Assembly: GCA_963732375.1 (NCBI GenBank)
Contig: CAVSZE010000013.1
Coordinates: 1 to 64,000 of the forward strand
Source of the DNA: RPQJ01 sp963732375
GTDB lineage: Bacteria; Pseudomonadota; Gammaproteobacteria; Steroidobacterales; Steroidobacteraceae
Direction: 5' to 3'
Length of the DNA stretch: 64,000 nt
The position numbers and the translations under genes are program-made. The notes below the pieces were generated by a model. It searched no databases. It was not told the origin of the DNA and worked only from the letters and a program-made list of their open reading frames with translations. This document shows, in pieces, positions 1 through 9,596 of this stretch. The first letter of the stretch is position 1; each line of letters begins with the position of its first letter.

Positions 1-690
1 TACATCTGGCCGTGCACGACATTCTGCACGAGCGTGTATCCGGCGTGTTCTGGGTCGGCCAGGAAGAACAGGTAATCATCGGCTGGGTTGGCTGATGGAC
101 CCTCCGGGTGCTGCACGCGGCCGAACACCGACACGCGGGCGGCGCAGTTCCCATTGCCGATGTAGTACTTCTCACCGCTGCGCGAAGGTCAGCCGGTGCC
201 GTCCTGTGTCAGCACCATGTCGGTGGAGTAGATGTCGGCACCGTGTTCGCGCTCCGAGAGTCCGAAAGCGAACAGTCCGCCCTTCGCGAGCAACTGGCCG
301 ACCAGATGCTTGGCCTCGGCATTCCCGCTCGTCCAGACCGGCCCCAGGCCCAGCACGGTGACCTGCCAGGCGTACCAGTGTTCGAGCGAATACCAGGCAA
401 GCAGCTGGCTCAGGTCGTTGTTGCGTGCGGTGTCCCAGCGGGCAGTCGTCGCGTCGCTTCCACCGATCAACTTTCCGACCGCGGCCGGCGTGCCGAACCG
501 GGCGAAGACGCCGTCGCGGGCGATCATCTCCAGGAAATCGTCATACCAGGTCGCGTCGTGGCTTTCCGCCTTCAGGGCTGTGTGACCCTTGGCCTCGAAG
601 AACCGCCTCACGGCCAGCAGTGCGCGGCGAAGTCGGGCTCGTTCGGTACCAGCAGCGTCGTAGGTGGAGGGGTTGAAGAGCAGCAGAATC
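1..690 (-). pseudogene. acyl-CoA dehydrogenase, frameshifted and truncated by the window edge
   Basis: Minus-strand frames give an acyl-CoA dehydrogenase N-terminal and middle domain. Residues around 611-189 read LLAWYSLEHWYAWQV and then FAFGLSEREHGADIYSTDMV, which matches the loop next to FAD and substrate in this family. The reading frame shifts near position 190, where GEKYYIGNGNCAARVSVFG continues in another frame to the window edge. No clean start is visible upstream of about 690. The gene therefore looks broken. FAD-dependent fatty-acid or acyl-CoA oxidation is the family role. It is the first of several decayed catabolic genes in the left end of the window. Confidence 0.7.
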
Positions 691-1032
691 AGTGACTCCG
701 GGCGGCCGCGCCTGTCTTGACTACGCCGTCATGCTGCACATCCGCGTGCGAGCATTTGCGCGGTACAACGAGACAGTGAATCTCGATGTCGAGGCGACGC
801 TTGCTTTCCCGCCGGGCAACCCGCGTGCTCAGGGGCGACTGCATCCATCGCGCAATGCATCCCGCATCAGGTACGAACCGATGCCCCTACCCTGCCCGGC
901 GGAGTGCAGCGACGACGAACTGCTCGGTGTGAGCAGCCTGTCACCTCTCGCGAACAGACGTTATTCTGAACGCGGCAAGCCGTTGAGCGAAGTGTGAACC
1001 GGGAAATGACCCCAGGGTCCGCAGCTGCGCTG
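691..1032. other. intergenic, nothing recognised
   Basis: No coding signal with family resemblance, RNA gene or strong hairpin was seen between the acyl-CoA dehydrogenase remnant and the small membrane protein gene. Confidence 0.4.
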
Positions 1033-1429
1033 TCAGATCAGCCTGGTGCGGAGCTTCTGGTATTCCGCGTCGGTGATCGAGCCCTTCGCCTTCAGTTCGT
1101 CGAGCTTCCGGATCTCATCGGCGGCGGCGGCGCTGAAGCCGACGATGTTCCGCATCTCCTCCCGCGCCTTCGTCGCCTGAGCCTGGTTGCGCTCGGCCAT
1201 GCCGCCGCCCTGGGTGAGCAGGTATGCGAAGACGCCGACAGAGGAACGATGATCAGGAAGATTACCCAGATCACCTTGGCCCCGCCCGAGATGTCGTCAC
1301 GACAGAAGAGGTCGCTGAACACCGAGATCACAGTGATATCCAGAGAACGAACATGAAAATGACAAACACATCGACCAGGAACGTCCCGAACTGCACGCCG
1401 CCCATGTGCATTGCTGCTTCCCCGTCCAT
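1033..1429 (-). pseudogene. PLDc_N/SHOCT-type small membrane protein, two frameshifts
   Basis: Starts at an ATG preceded by a GGAG ribosome site. The N-terminus reads MDGEAAMHMGGVQFGTFLVD and runs into a first membrane helix. The frame then shifts near 1335 to ITVISVFSDLFCRDDISGG and KVIWVIFLIIVP, and shifts again near 1240 to GVFAYLLTQGGGMAERNQ. The C-terminus, KLDELKAKGSITDAEYQKL, is a clear SHOCT motif ending at a TGA. Reassembled, this is a two-helix PLDc_N domain followed by SHOCT, a common inner-membrane protein of unknown function. Two indels in about 400 bases mean it is either a pseudogene or mis-assembled. Confidence 0.75.
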
Positions 1430-1546
1430 GTCGCTTCTCCTTGCTATGTGTTGTGAAGAACTGACGCCGGCGCAAGTATAGGATGGATTACTCTCGTCCA
1501 GGACCGATGCGTGCACTTCTGGCAGCGGCCCTGAGGCAGGAGGCGG

Positions 1547-1660
1547 ATTGGGCGGGTGATGGGAATCGAACCCACGTGGGCCGCCCTATCGCGTTCTGCA
1601 GATCAATAACTTACAAATGGCTACGGTCCTGCGTGTGATTGGCGTGTGACGCTGCAGCAG
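1547..1660 (-). repeat. tRNA-Gly 3'-end copy A with conserved arm
   Basis: The plus strand at 1551-1577 matches the 3' half of the tRNA-Gly at 40301-40374 (T-loop and acceptor strand), but no 5' half exists. It is followed by an extension shared with copies B, D and E, ending in a direct repeat of TCACACG read on the minus strand near 1632-1650. This structure fits an old attachment site. Confidence 0.65.
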
Positions 1661-1687
1661 GTTTCCACCACAAGGATTGCGCCGACC

Positions 1688-1733
1688 TGTTTCCCGCGCA
1701 TCGGAAGCGGACACTGGCACGGTGAAAGCCGAC
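1688..1733. repeat. dispersed repeat R1
   Basis: A member of an intergenic repeat with core CGNAAGCGGAC, seen also near 9.4, 14.2, 18.5, 24.2, 31.0 and 33.2 kb. This copy follows tRNA-Gly copy A in the same arrangement as the copy after B. Confidence 0.45.
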
Positions 1734-1840
1734 CCTGAAGAGCCGTTCGCCATTCGAAGTGTTGATGCAGCCATCTACGCGAAAGCCGCCACTCGCGACG
1801 TCCCGCGATCTTCGGTATTTCCGCGGGAGCCAGTCCTCAG

Positions 1841-3203
1841 CTACTCCGCCTTTACGATCGGCGGTACGTAGATTCACCGACAGGACTTCCTTCTTCGGCA
1901 CATAATGCGCAGGTTAAGGGTGGTACGGCTTGCCTTTCGGGCATGGCAACCAATTTGATTCCGGGCGTCCTTCGGGAGCTCGGATGCCAGATGCAGTTTC
2001 AGGGAGCCATCCCGTCGTACTGGAGCTGGACCGTTGTTGAAGTCGAACCGGTCCAGCCTGTCGGAGACCACCCGGTAATCCGGCAGGGACATCGACGTCG
2101 ACAGACCAATAAGCATCGACGTGCTCTCCGGCAGGTTCTCCGGTTTGAAGTCAAGGACATATGCATTGTCTGCCATTGAGCGGACGCCGGTGTCGTCCGT
2201 TTCGCCAATGAATAAGACGACCTCCTGGTCGTTGTTCCACAGATGCCAGCGAAGCTGGCAGCGGTACGCGAACCAGAGTCCCTGCCGAAACCCGTCTCCT
2301 TGCCGGTCGTCGCGGTCCAGCCGCGCGCTTGTCGCCGTAGCTGCGGATCGATTGCACGAGGCTCGGTTCTCCCTGTGCTTGATCATCACGTCGATGGCGG
2401 CGCGATTGCTCCCGCCTTTGCAACGAAGGCAGCTATGTCGCGGGCCTGCTTCTGCATGTCCGGCGCCAGTTTCATCTTGTCCGGCGACTGTTCATTTACC
2501 TGATCAGCATGGGTTGCGAGAACGCGTCGACCGTGATGGGTTCTTTCTTCTGGAACATCGGAATTTCCACGCGGAACGACCTCGGGTCCCGGACATCGAT
2601 CAGCTTGGACTGATGCTGCCGGCCACGGCGCCCTGGTCGTCGCCCTTGCGTTCCACCCGAGCCAGCGTCTTGCCTTCCTCGACGGCAGGTCGATGCGCGA
2701 GGCTCCGGTCGGGAATGTCGGGTTGGATTCGTCAGGCACAGCGCGAACCGGCCGTTCGGACGGTCAGGAACATTCGTTCGTTGATGTTGAGAGGATGTCC
2801 GCCCATTCATCCACGATTTGCGCGGTGTAGTAGCGCCCTTCCACTTCGGCACCTCCCAAGGACGATTGGGTCGATCTCGTCCACTCGAAGGTCCACGCCT
2901 CGAGGTACGCGACATCGAGATTCGGTTTGCGAACTTCGCCTTGCCGAGTTCATTGAACTTGATCACGTTGTAGTGGAACCGCTTCCTCGCACATGTCGAT
3001 GTGTTCCTGGCGGAATCACCAGGTAGCGATCGAGGACGTAGATGTAGGTATCGACCACGTCCGTCTCGGTAAGGCCCAGTCTGCAAGTGCATTGGTGGTT
3101 GATGATTTCTCCGGAGCGTGGTCGGATTCGATCGCGATGGTCTAAAGCGATGCCTTCAATTCCCTGTCGGACACCTGAAAGCCGAATCGATGAACTTGTT
3201 CAT
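1841..3203 (-). pseudogene. DUF1254/DUF1214 domain protein, heavily frameshifted
   Basis: Conserved blocks of a DUF1254/DUF1214 protein appear in order but in changing minus-strand frames. They are VVDTYIYVLDRYLV near 3050, FNELGKAKF near 2950, SPDKMKLAPDMQKQARDIAA near 2450, NNDQEVVLFIGETDDTG near 2200, DGSLKLHLASELPKDA near 2010, and a tail reading YVPPIVKAE before TAG at 1841. At least six frame changes are needed, so it cannot make a full protein. The ATG at 3203 abuts the stop of the next DUF1254 gene at 3205, so the two were an operon. The biochemical role of this family is unsettled. Confidence 0.7.
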
Positions 3204-3204
3204 T

Positions 3205-4690
3205 TCACAGTGCGATGACGGGTAGTACCCAGCTGCCGTCGAAGTGTAGGGCTGGGTCGGGCCGTAGAGATGGGAAGCAAGTAATGAGCCTTTGCCAGGG
3301 ATCGTCTGGATCCAGTTCGAGGCCGGTTTTCGCTCGGCGCCTTCGGTAATTCCTCAAGAGAGGTCAACCGGTCGTCGGCGTTCTTCACGATCTTGTCGCG
3401 AGACAGCGAACGATCCGGCTGGTCCGTGTCCACGGACACCACGTTTCATTGTCATAGACGGTAAACGACAGACCACTGTGTCCACGGGTCATCGGGTGTC
3501 ACGTGCAGTTGATAGTTCTCGCTGCCATTGAGCCAATGCCCATCGGCTGTCCTTCTGCGATTCCAGATCCACCTGGCCGACTCCCGACCATGCGCCCCAT
3601 CATGCCGACAACCACACCCCCGCCTCGTAAAACCAGGCATGCGCGGGCGTCGGTCTAGTTGCGTATGGTGCGGGGCCTCCTTATTGGTCTCCTGCAGGGA
3701 CGGCGAAGATCCCACTGTCGTTCGGCCAGACCTTCGCGCCCTCGATGCGCTTTTCGTAGCCGATCGTGCGCGCCATCACTTCGCCGACGCGGGCCGCCTC
3801 GATGAGCGTTCTGCTTCTGACGGTCCTCCGGTTGAAGGGCTTGCCCTTTTCAATCCCCAAGCGGCTGGCATTTCCATGATCATCCGGTCGCGCTCGTGCA
3901 CGGGCTCCTCGTTGATGATGCTGGACAGCCCTTCCCAGTACGCCAAGTCCTCGTGGCTGTGTTCCGCTCCCACTTGCGACCGTTGGGCCGGATGAGGGCA
4001 CTGGTGGCGGGTTGTCCGCGCTGGCTGTAGGGATAGAGGCATATTGCAGCCACCAGCGCCATGGCCTTTACCGGATCGGGCTCCGGAGACGCGGTGCGCC
4101 ACCCGTAATGCTCCCCACTTGTGGACGAACGGAAGAGGGTAATAGCCGTCCGGGCGCATGTCCGGGTCGTCCGGTCCAGGATCAGGTACTTGCCACCCGC
4201 CCCTGTCGGGTCGGTTTGCCGGAGTTCGTGATGGGCCGCTCCCAGAAAATCAACAACGCCACGGCGGTCGGGGCCTGCCGGAATTCCATCACGAGCCGGG
4301 CCCGTGCCCTTCATGCTCGGGAACGCCATGATGTAAGGCGTCGTGGCGTTGGCGGTGAGCAGGGCCAAGCTTGTCTTCGGACGTCAGGTAATGACGATCC
4401 GATTCCCCGCACGAACTGTCGCGGTCTTCTGCCTGCCACTGTGCATGGCCATGACGGGCAGCGCCCAGAGGTACGCCTGGCACGCGCGCTCGAAATCGAT
4501 GTCGTCGAAGATCTTTTGAACGTCGCCGCGTGGGTAGCCGTCGTCGCTGAGCTTGCCGAGCCGGGATTCGACGATGCCGCTGGTGCGCGATTGCTGTTCT
4601 TGCGTGTTGCTGATGCGTGCCTCCAATTTGTTCCGAATCCGGCAATTCCAGCCAGGATCAGTGGACCTGACGGGTGCCATGCCGCGTTGC
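3205..4690 (-). pseudogene. second DUF1254/DUF1214 protein, heavily frameshifted
   Basis: Frame-hopping minus-strand blocks follow the DUF1254 order: RLGKLSDDGYPRGDVQKIFD and FERACQAYLWALPVMA near 4500, LLTANATTPYIMAFPSMKG near 4330, GGKYLILD near 4190, RPDGYYPLPFVHKWG near 4130, INEEPVHERDRMIMEM near 3910, RVGEVMARTIGYEKRIEGA near 3770, YQLHVTPDD near 3500 and FDGSWVLPVIAL just before the TGA at 3205. The start is uncertain, near 4680. It is divergent from the LysR remnant at 4800, an arrangement typical of a regulator with its target operon. It is clearly non-functional as read. Confidence 0.75.
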
Positions 4691-4799
4691 GTCCACGATC
4701 TACTCGGTTGCCGTGACGTTGCAGAAGTCTTCACCGTGGCTATCGAGTCGATCGCAATTTCGCTATGCTGGCGACCTTGCTCTTCACAGGACCGCTGCG

Positions 4800-5700
4800 A
4801 TGCCGATTGACCTCGACTGCTTCGCCAGGCGCAGGCCCTGGCCGAACACGAAAGCTTCCGCCGCGCCGCGGAGTCGCTGAAGATCGCGCAGCTTCGCTGA
4901 GTCGAGGCATCAAGGAACTCGAAGAGCAAGTCGGGCTGCCGCTCTTCACGCGCAGCCGAACGGGTCACGAGCCCACCGACTTCGGCCAAGTGTTCGTCCA
5001 GCATGCGATCGCCGTGCTGGTGGGCCGGCCTGGTGACTGGATCGCGCAGATCGCGATGGCCAGGGCCTTGCAGCGGGCGAGATTTCCGTCGGCATGCGAC
5101 CCTGTACGTCGCCGAGATCCTGGCGCCCTGCGCGGCCCGGTTCTGTGCCGCTCATCCGGCCATGCGCCTGCGAGTCCTGATGAACGACCCGGCGGCCGCC
5201 TTCGATCCCTTCGCGCCGGGACGGCGACCTGGCCATCGCCGGCACAGCGTGCTGGCGAGCGACGTCCCCGCAGTTCATCGCCAGGCCCCGCCGATCGACG
5301 GATTCGTCGTTGTGTGAGCCGGACAATCCGCTCACGGAAATGCCGGCCGTCGACATCTCGACTCGCTGACTACCCCTCTCGCGCAGGTCGTGATGCTGCC
5401 GCCACGCGTGTGAGCCCATCTCGCCGCCCGCACTCCACGTGGCGCGCGACGCAAAGGCCTCACCGCCCTTTCCGGCAGTGCAGTGCCCCACAGCCCATCT
5501 CGCGTTACGCATAGTCGCGAGCTCGAACGCATTCACGTTCGCGTTCTTCGGAGATGGTGCGCGATTGAGACTCAACGGCGCGAGGTCGTCCCACTTTTCC
5601 GGGCGCCGTTCGATGCGCGTCGATCGATCTCGTCCGGTCGCGGAAGCGGCTCGATGTCGCCGGCGATGAGCGCGCCAGCTTAAGAGATCCAGCGGACACA
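4800..5700 (+). pseudogene. LysR-family regulator, frameshifted
   Basis: The ATG at 4800 opens MPIDL. In shifted frames there is a LysR winged-helix N-terminus ending SLSRGIKELEEQVGLPLFT near 4900-4950 and TRSRTGHEPTDFGQVF. The substrate-binding half continues in another frame as EILAPCAARFCAAHPAMRLR around 5115-5175. Several frame changes occur and the C-terminus is not clear. Its divergent position next to the decayed DUF1254 operon suggests that it once controlled it. Confidence 0.7.
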
Positions 5701-5854
5701 TTCCGAGGTGCTGCGAGAGGAGCAATGCTCGGCGAGCGTCGGTTCCGATTGCCCGATGCAGCGTCCCGCCGTCGAAGAAGCCCCCGACCGTCGCAAGCCG
5801 GCCGATATACCTTTTGCTGGAGATCGCTGACGCTGGCTGATTTTGGCAAGGAAT

Positions 5855-5885
5855 TGGAGCGGGTCATGGTAATTGAACCCGCGTG
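5855..5885 (-). repeat. possible tRNA-Gly 3'-end copy F (degenerate)
   Basis: TGGAGCGGGTCATGGTAATT followed by GAACCCGCG resembles the tRNA-Gly 3' end with several substitutions. The context to its left (GCAAGGAATTGGAGCGGGT) resembles that of copy B. It lacks the conserved arm, so it is the weakest member of the series. Confidence 0.35.
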
Positions 5886-6809
5886 TCGTCACCGCTTTGT
5901 CGCACCAGATGGGGTCGAAGACCTGTCGCGAATCGAAGTGCCTCGACCAACAATGCAGACGCCGGCACCGGCTGCCGGCGACTGGGGTATAAAGGTGATA
6001 TCCCGGAACGGTCGGCACCAGTCGCCGAGTACCCGGCACGCAGTTGCCCGGCCTCCACGTCCGCGCGCACCAGGTCATCGGCACGAAGGCGATGCCGAGA
6101 CCATCGCGGGCCGCACGCAAGGCCATCGTTATGTCGTTCACGGTGACCTGGCCTTCGACCCGGACCTTCAGGTCGCGCCCGCCTTTCGCGACTCCCATGC
6201 GTAGAGCTCCACCCGCTGTCGGCAGGCGCAGGTTGATGTCAGCGGTGGTCAGCGAGTTCCTGCGGCGCTTTCGGCAGGCGCAGGTTACTGAAGAACGCGG
6301 CGATCCGATCGCAGCCAGTGCGTATGGGCACAATTGACACAGCGACCATGTCCTTCGCTACTTGCTCACTATCCGGATACGGCATCGAAGCGTTCGGCAA
6401 CGTTCGTCAGACCGTAGTGATGCGCGATCTCGACGTTGATGTCGGAGAGTGCCGGTAGGGATTTGGCTGAGGACGGGAAGCAGGATCGTCTGCGCAGCGT
6501 GCTCCGCCGTGGTGATCCGGATCGAGTCCACCGGCTTGTCGCGACTCGCTCAGCGACACAATTTCGTCGTCGATTTCATCGAGGGCCGGCCGCAGCGTCC
6601 GGAGCAACCGCTCGCCGGCCTCGGTCGGGGCGACACTGCGCGTCGTTCGTGACAGCAGTCGCACGCCGAGGCTCGCCACCCTCCAGGCGTCGCACCAGGT
6701 GACGGAGCCGATGGATCGGGTCATCCAGCTCCGCGGCAGCACGCGTAAAGCTCCGCTCCTCGGCCACCGCCGCGTATGCCATCAGCTCACCCAGTTGTTC
6801 GCGCCGCAT
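5886..6809 (-). pseudogene. LysR-family regulator, frameshifted
   Basis: The N-terminal half starts MRREQLGELMAYAAVAEERS at 6809 and continues in another frame as GVRLLSRTTRSVAPTEAGE, a standard LysR helix-turn-helix region. The effector-binding half is seen at 5886-6330 as INLRLPTAGGALRMGVAKGG, GQVTVNDITMALRAARDGLG and IAFVP, again in shifting frames. It is divergent from the aldo/keto reductase remnant at 6915, a common LysR-target layout. Multiple indels make it a pseudogene. Confidence 0.75.
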
Positions 6810-6914
6810 TAATGCTCTCAGTTCATAAGTCCATGCAATTGTAGCGGCTAGTTTGTTGGCCCTGTCGCGCATAACGTACGCTCATCCAATGGCGTAGCGA
6901 TCTCGGAGGGCACG

Positions 6915-7899
6915 ATGCAGAAGCGGAACTGGGTAGGTCTGGATGGAGGTTTCAGCGTTCGGCCTGGGTGCATGGGCCTCAGCTTTGAGGAATACGGGCC
7001 AGCCACCGACCGAGAGCAGGCGATCCGGCTGATCCGCGCCGCATTCGAGCGCGGCGTCACCTCTTTGATACGGCCGAGGCGTACGGGCCATTCACGACGA
7101 GGAGCTTCTGGGCGAGGCGGTCGCTCGTTCCGCGACAAGGTCGTCATCGCAACCAAGTTCGGTTTCAAGGACGGCAACGCTACGCTGGGCCAGGACAGCC
7201 GCCCCGAGCGCATTCGTGCCGTCGCAGACGCCGCGCTCACGCGACTCAAGACCGATCGTATCGACCTCTTCTACCAGCACCGTGTCGACCTGAACGTGCC
7301 GATCGAAGACGTCGCCGGCACCGTGAAGGGACTCATCCACGAAGGCAAGGTGAAGCACTTCGGTTTCTCTCGGAAGCCGGTACACAGACGATCCGTCGCG
7401 CTCACGCGGTCAGCCGGCGGCCGCACTGCAGAGCGAGTACTCGCTGTGGTGGCGGGAGCCGGAGACCGAGATCCTCCCGGTGCTCGAGGAACTTGGCGTC
7501 GGATTCGTACCGTACAGTCCGCTTGGCAGGGGCTTCCTGGGCCGGAAGATCGATGAGACGACGAAGTTCGACAGCACCGACTTTCGCAACATTGTCCACG
7601 CTTCGCCGAGGACGCGCGCAAGGCGAACAAGACGCTCCGTCGACCTGCTCGCCGCGATCGCCGCGCGACTGGACACGCAACTCCTGCGCAGCTGGCGCTG
7701 GCCTGGCTGCTCGCCCGCAAGCCCTGGATTGTCCGCGATCCCGGGAACCACCAAGCTGCATCGCCTCGAGGAGAACCTGGGGGCCGCGAGCCTCGAACTC
7801 AGCGCCGACGACCTCGAGGCCATTGATGACGCCGCGGCACGCATCGAGGTCCAGGGCGACCGCTACCCGCCGCACCTCGCGGCCCGCGTCGGCCGCTGA
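6915..7899 (+). pseudogene. aldo/keto reductase, frameshifted
   Basis: The start reads MQKRNWVGLDGGFSVRPGCM GLSF, the N-terminus of YghZ/AKR-type reductases. Further blocks are DKVVIATKFGF at 7130, LKTDRIDLFYQHRVDLNVPI at 7250, a jump of frame near 7370, then EILPVLEELGVGFVPYSPLG and GRGFLGRKIDE, and the end SAIPGTTKLHRLEENLGAAS with LSADDLEAIDDAAARIEVQG. At least two indels (near 7065 and 7370) and a disturbed stretch at 7590-7740 break the frame. NADPH-dependent carbonyl reduction is the family activity. Confidence 0.8.
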
Positions 7900-7913
7900 C
7901 ACCAGCCATCGGC

Positions 7914-8148
7914 ATGAGCAACATACTCATCCTCGGGGCCAACGGCTCGATTGCACGACTGGAAGCCATGGCTCGAAGCATCGTTGGCGCCATGACGGCG
8001 GCGAGCGTACGTGACCCGCCTGGCGCTTTCCGCCGAACGGTCACTGCGGCAGAGCCTGGGTCTCAGCAAGGCCGAGCAGCCGAACTCGTGGCGAGCTCGC
8101 CGTCAAGTCAATCACGTGGCCCAAGTGCCACAGGAGCATGAGGCATGA
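7914..8148 (+). pseudogene. short-chain dehydrogenase (NAD(P)-binding) remnant with internal deletion
   Basis: The ATG at 7914 opens MSNILILGANGSIARL, a Rossmann dinucleotide-binding start typical of NmrA-like SDR proteins. About 60 bases later only the C-terminal region seems to follow, in another frame (LSAERSLRQSLGLSKAEQP), as in the end of this family. The normal 200-residue middle is missing. The stop in that frame overlaps the ATG of the alcohol dehydrogenase (ATGA at 8145-8148), so the two were probably translationally coupled. Confidence 0.55.
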
Positions 8149-9194
8149 TCAAGGTAAAAGCTTACGCGACGCAGTCCGCGAGCACGCCGCTGGCCCCTTT
8201 CGACATCGAGAGGCGCGTTCCGGGCCCGGATGACGTCCAGATCCAGATCCTCTACTGCGGCGTGTGTCACTCCGACCTGCACACCGCGCGCAACGAGTGG
8301 AAGAACACACTGTACCCGTCGGTACCGGGGCACGAGATCGTCGGCCGAGTGGTCGCGGTCGGATCCCAGGTGAAGAAGTTCAAGGCAGGCGACATCGCGG
8401 GCGTGGGCTGCCTGATCGACAGCTGCGGCCACTGCCCGTCCTGCGGCGACGGGCTCGAACAGTACTGCGAGAACGGGTTCGTCGGCACCTACAACGGCCC
8501 GGCCTTCGGTGGCGAGAACACCTACGGCGGCTACTCGCAGACGATAGTCGTGAAGGAGTCGTTTGTGCTGACGATCCGGCACGACGAGAAGCACCTTGCG
8601 GCGGTGGCGCCGTTGCTGTGCGCCGGGATCACGACATACTCGCCTTTGCGCCATTGGCATGCCGGTCCGGGCAAGGCTGTAGGCATCGTGGGCCTCGGCG
8701 GCCTCGGCCACATGGGCGTGAAGATCGCGCGGGCGATGGGCGCACACGTCGTGCTGTTCACGACCTCGCCAAACAAGATCGACGATGCGATACGCCTCGG
8801 AGCCCACGAAGTCTGCATCTCGACCGACCCGGCGCAGATGGCCCGACTCTCGAACAGGCTTGATCTCATCGTCGACACGGTTGCCGCTTCTCACTCGCTC
8901 GACGCACTGCTGGCGCTCCTGAAGCGGGACGGCACGCTCACGCTCGTCGGTGCTCCGGAGAATCCGCACCCTTCGCCCCACCCGTTCGGACTGATCTTCA
9001 AGCGCCGCAGCATTGCCGGCTCGCTGATCGGCGGCATTCGGGAGACTCAGGACATGCTCGATTTCTGCGCAGAGCACGGCATCGTGTCGGACATCGAGAC
9101 GATCCGGATGGACTACATCAACACCGCCTACGAGCGGATGCTGGAGAGCGACGTCAAATACCGGTTCGTGATCGACATGGCGACTCTTCGGTGA
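8145..9194 (+). CDS. zinc-dependent NAD(P) alcohol dehydrogenase, YahK/cinnamyl-alcohol type
   Basis: A full-length 349-residue medium-chain dehydrogenase. The catalytic zinc site is visible as YCGVCHSD (residues 38-45), GHE (about 61-63) and the later LLCAGITTYSP. The structural zinc cysteines are in CGHCPSCGDGLEQYC (about 93-107). The cofactor loop is GIVGLGGLGHMGVK (about 182-195). It oxidises alcohols or reduces aldehydes in the cytoplasm with NAD(P)H. It is the only intact gene of the 1-9.2 kb block and starts inside the stop of an SDR remnant. Its uninterrupted frame next to shredded neighbours argues against uniform sequencing error. Confidence 0.93.
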   Translation: MIKVKAYATQSASTPLAPFDIERRVPGPDDVQIQILYCGVCHSDLHTARNEWKNTLYPSVPGHEIVGRVVAVGSQVKKFKAGDIAGVGCLIDSCGHCPSCGDGLEQYCENGFVGTYNGPAFGGENTYGGYSQTIVVKESFVLTIRHDEKHLAAVAPLLCAGITTYSPLRHWHAGPGKAVGIVGLGGLGHMGVKIARAMGAHVVLFTTSPNKIDDAIRLGAHEVCISTDPAQMARLSNRLDLIVDTVAASHSLDALLALLKRDGTLTLVGAPENPHPSPHPFGLIFKRRSIAGSLIGGIRETQDMLDFCAEHGIVSDIETIRMDYINTAYERMLESDVKYRFVIDMATLR

Positions 9195-9252
9195 GCACGA
9201 TCGGACGGCGGCTGACCGCCGCCCGGCTGCCATTGTCGGCCTTGCGAAGGAT

Positions 9253-9360
9253 TGGAGCGGGTGATGGGAATCGAACCCACGTGATCCGTCCTGCCCTGCT
9301 CGCCGGATCAATCACTTACGAACAGCGACGGTCCCGCGTGTGATTGGTGTGTGATGCCGC
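9253..9360 (-). repeat. tRNA-Gly 3'-end copy B with conserved arm
   Basis: Positions 9253-9281 match the terminal 28-29 bases of the intact tRNA-Gly gene including the CCA-encoding end. The extension to 9355 is closely similar to copies A and D and ends with the paired TCACACG-type repeat (minus strand). No tRNA 5' half is present. Confidence 0.75.
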
Positions 9361-9394
9361 GGCGAACTTCCACCACGAGAGGATGCGCCGTCCT

Positions 9395-9440
9395 GTTCCC
9401 CGCGCACCGCAAGCGGACGCTTTACGGTGGAAAACGAGCC
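9395..9440. repeat. dispersed repeat R1
   Basis: TTCCCCGCGCACCGCAAGCG followed by GACG is the same unit as at 18451 and follows copy B directly, as at copy A. Confidence 0.5.
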
Positions 9441-9545
9441 TTAGCGGCCAGTCGTGCAAAAGGAAGAGCGGGCCGTCGTGGACAGCGCTGGTTGACCTGC
9501 AGCGCTTACGCGAGTGGCGTGACGCAGGCCCGATGGGCCGCAGGG

Positions 9546-9551
9546 TATAAT
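9546..9551 (+). promoter_or_regulatory. candidate -10 box of the Crp/Fnr gene
   Basis: A perfect TATAAT lies 46 bases before the start codon of the regulator gene. No good -35 is visible at the expected spacing, but a GGCCCGATGGGCC palindrome sits just upstream and could bind an activator or the protein itself. Confidence 0.4.
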
Positions 9552-9596
9552 TAGCAAACGGCGACACCCCATTTCGGGTCACGGCGAGATAGTGCA

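Noticed and set aside
8112..9311. A 399-residue open frame on the minus strand
   Set aside because: It is antisense to the clear alcohol dehydrogenase and runs through tRNA-Gly copy B; it shows no family pattern and reflects GC-rich codon structure.
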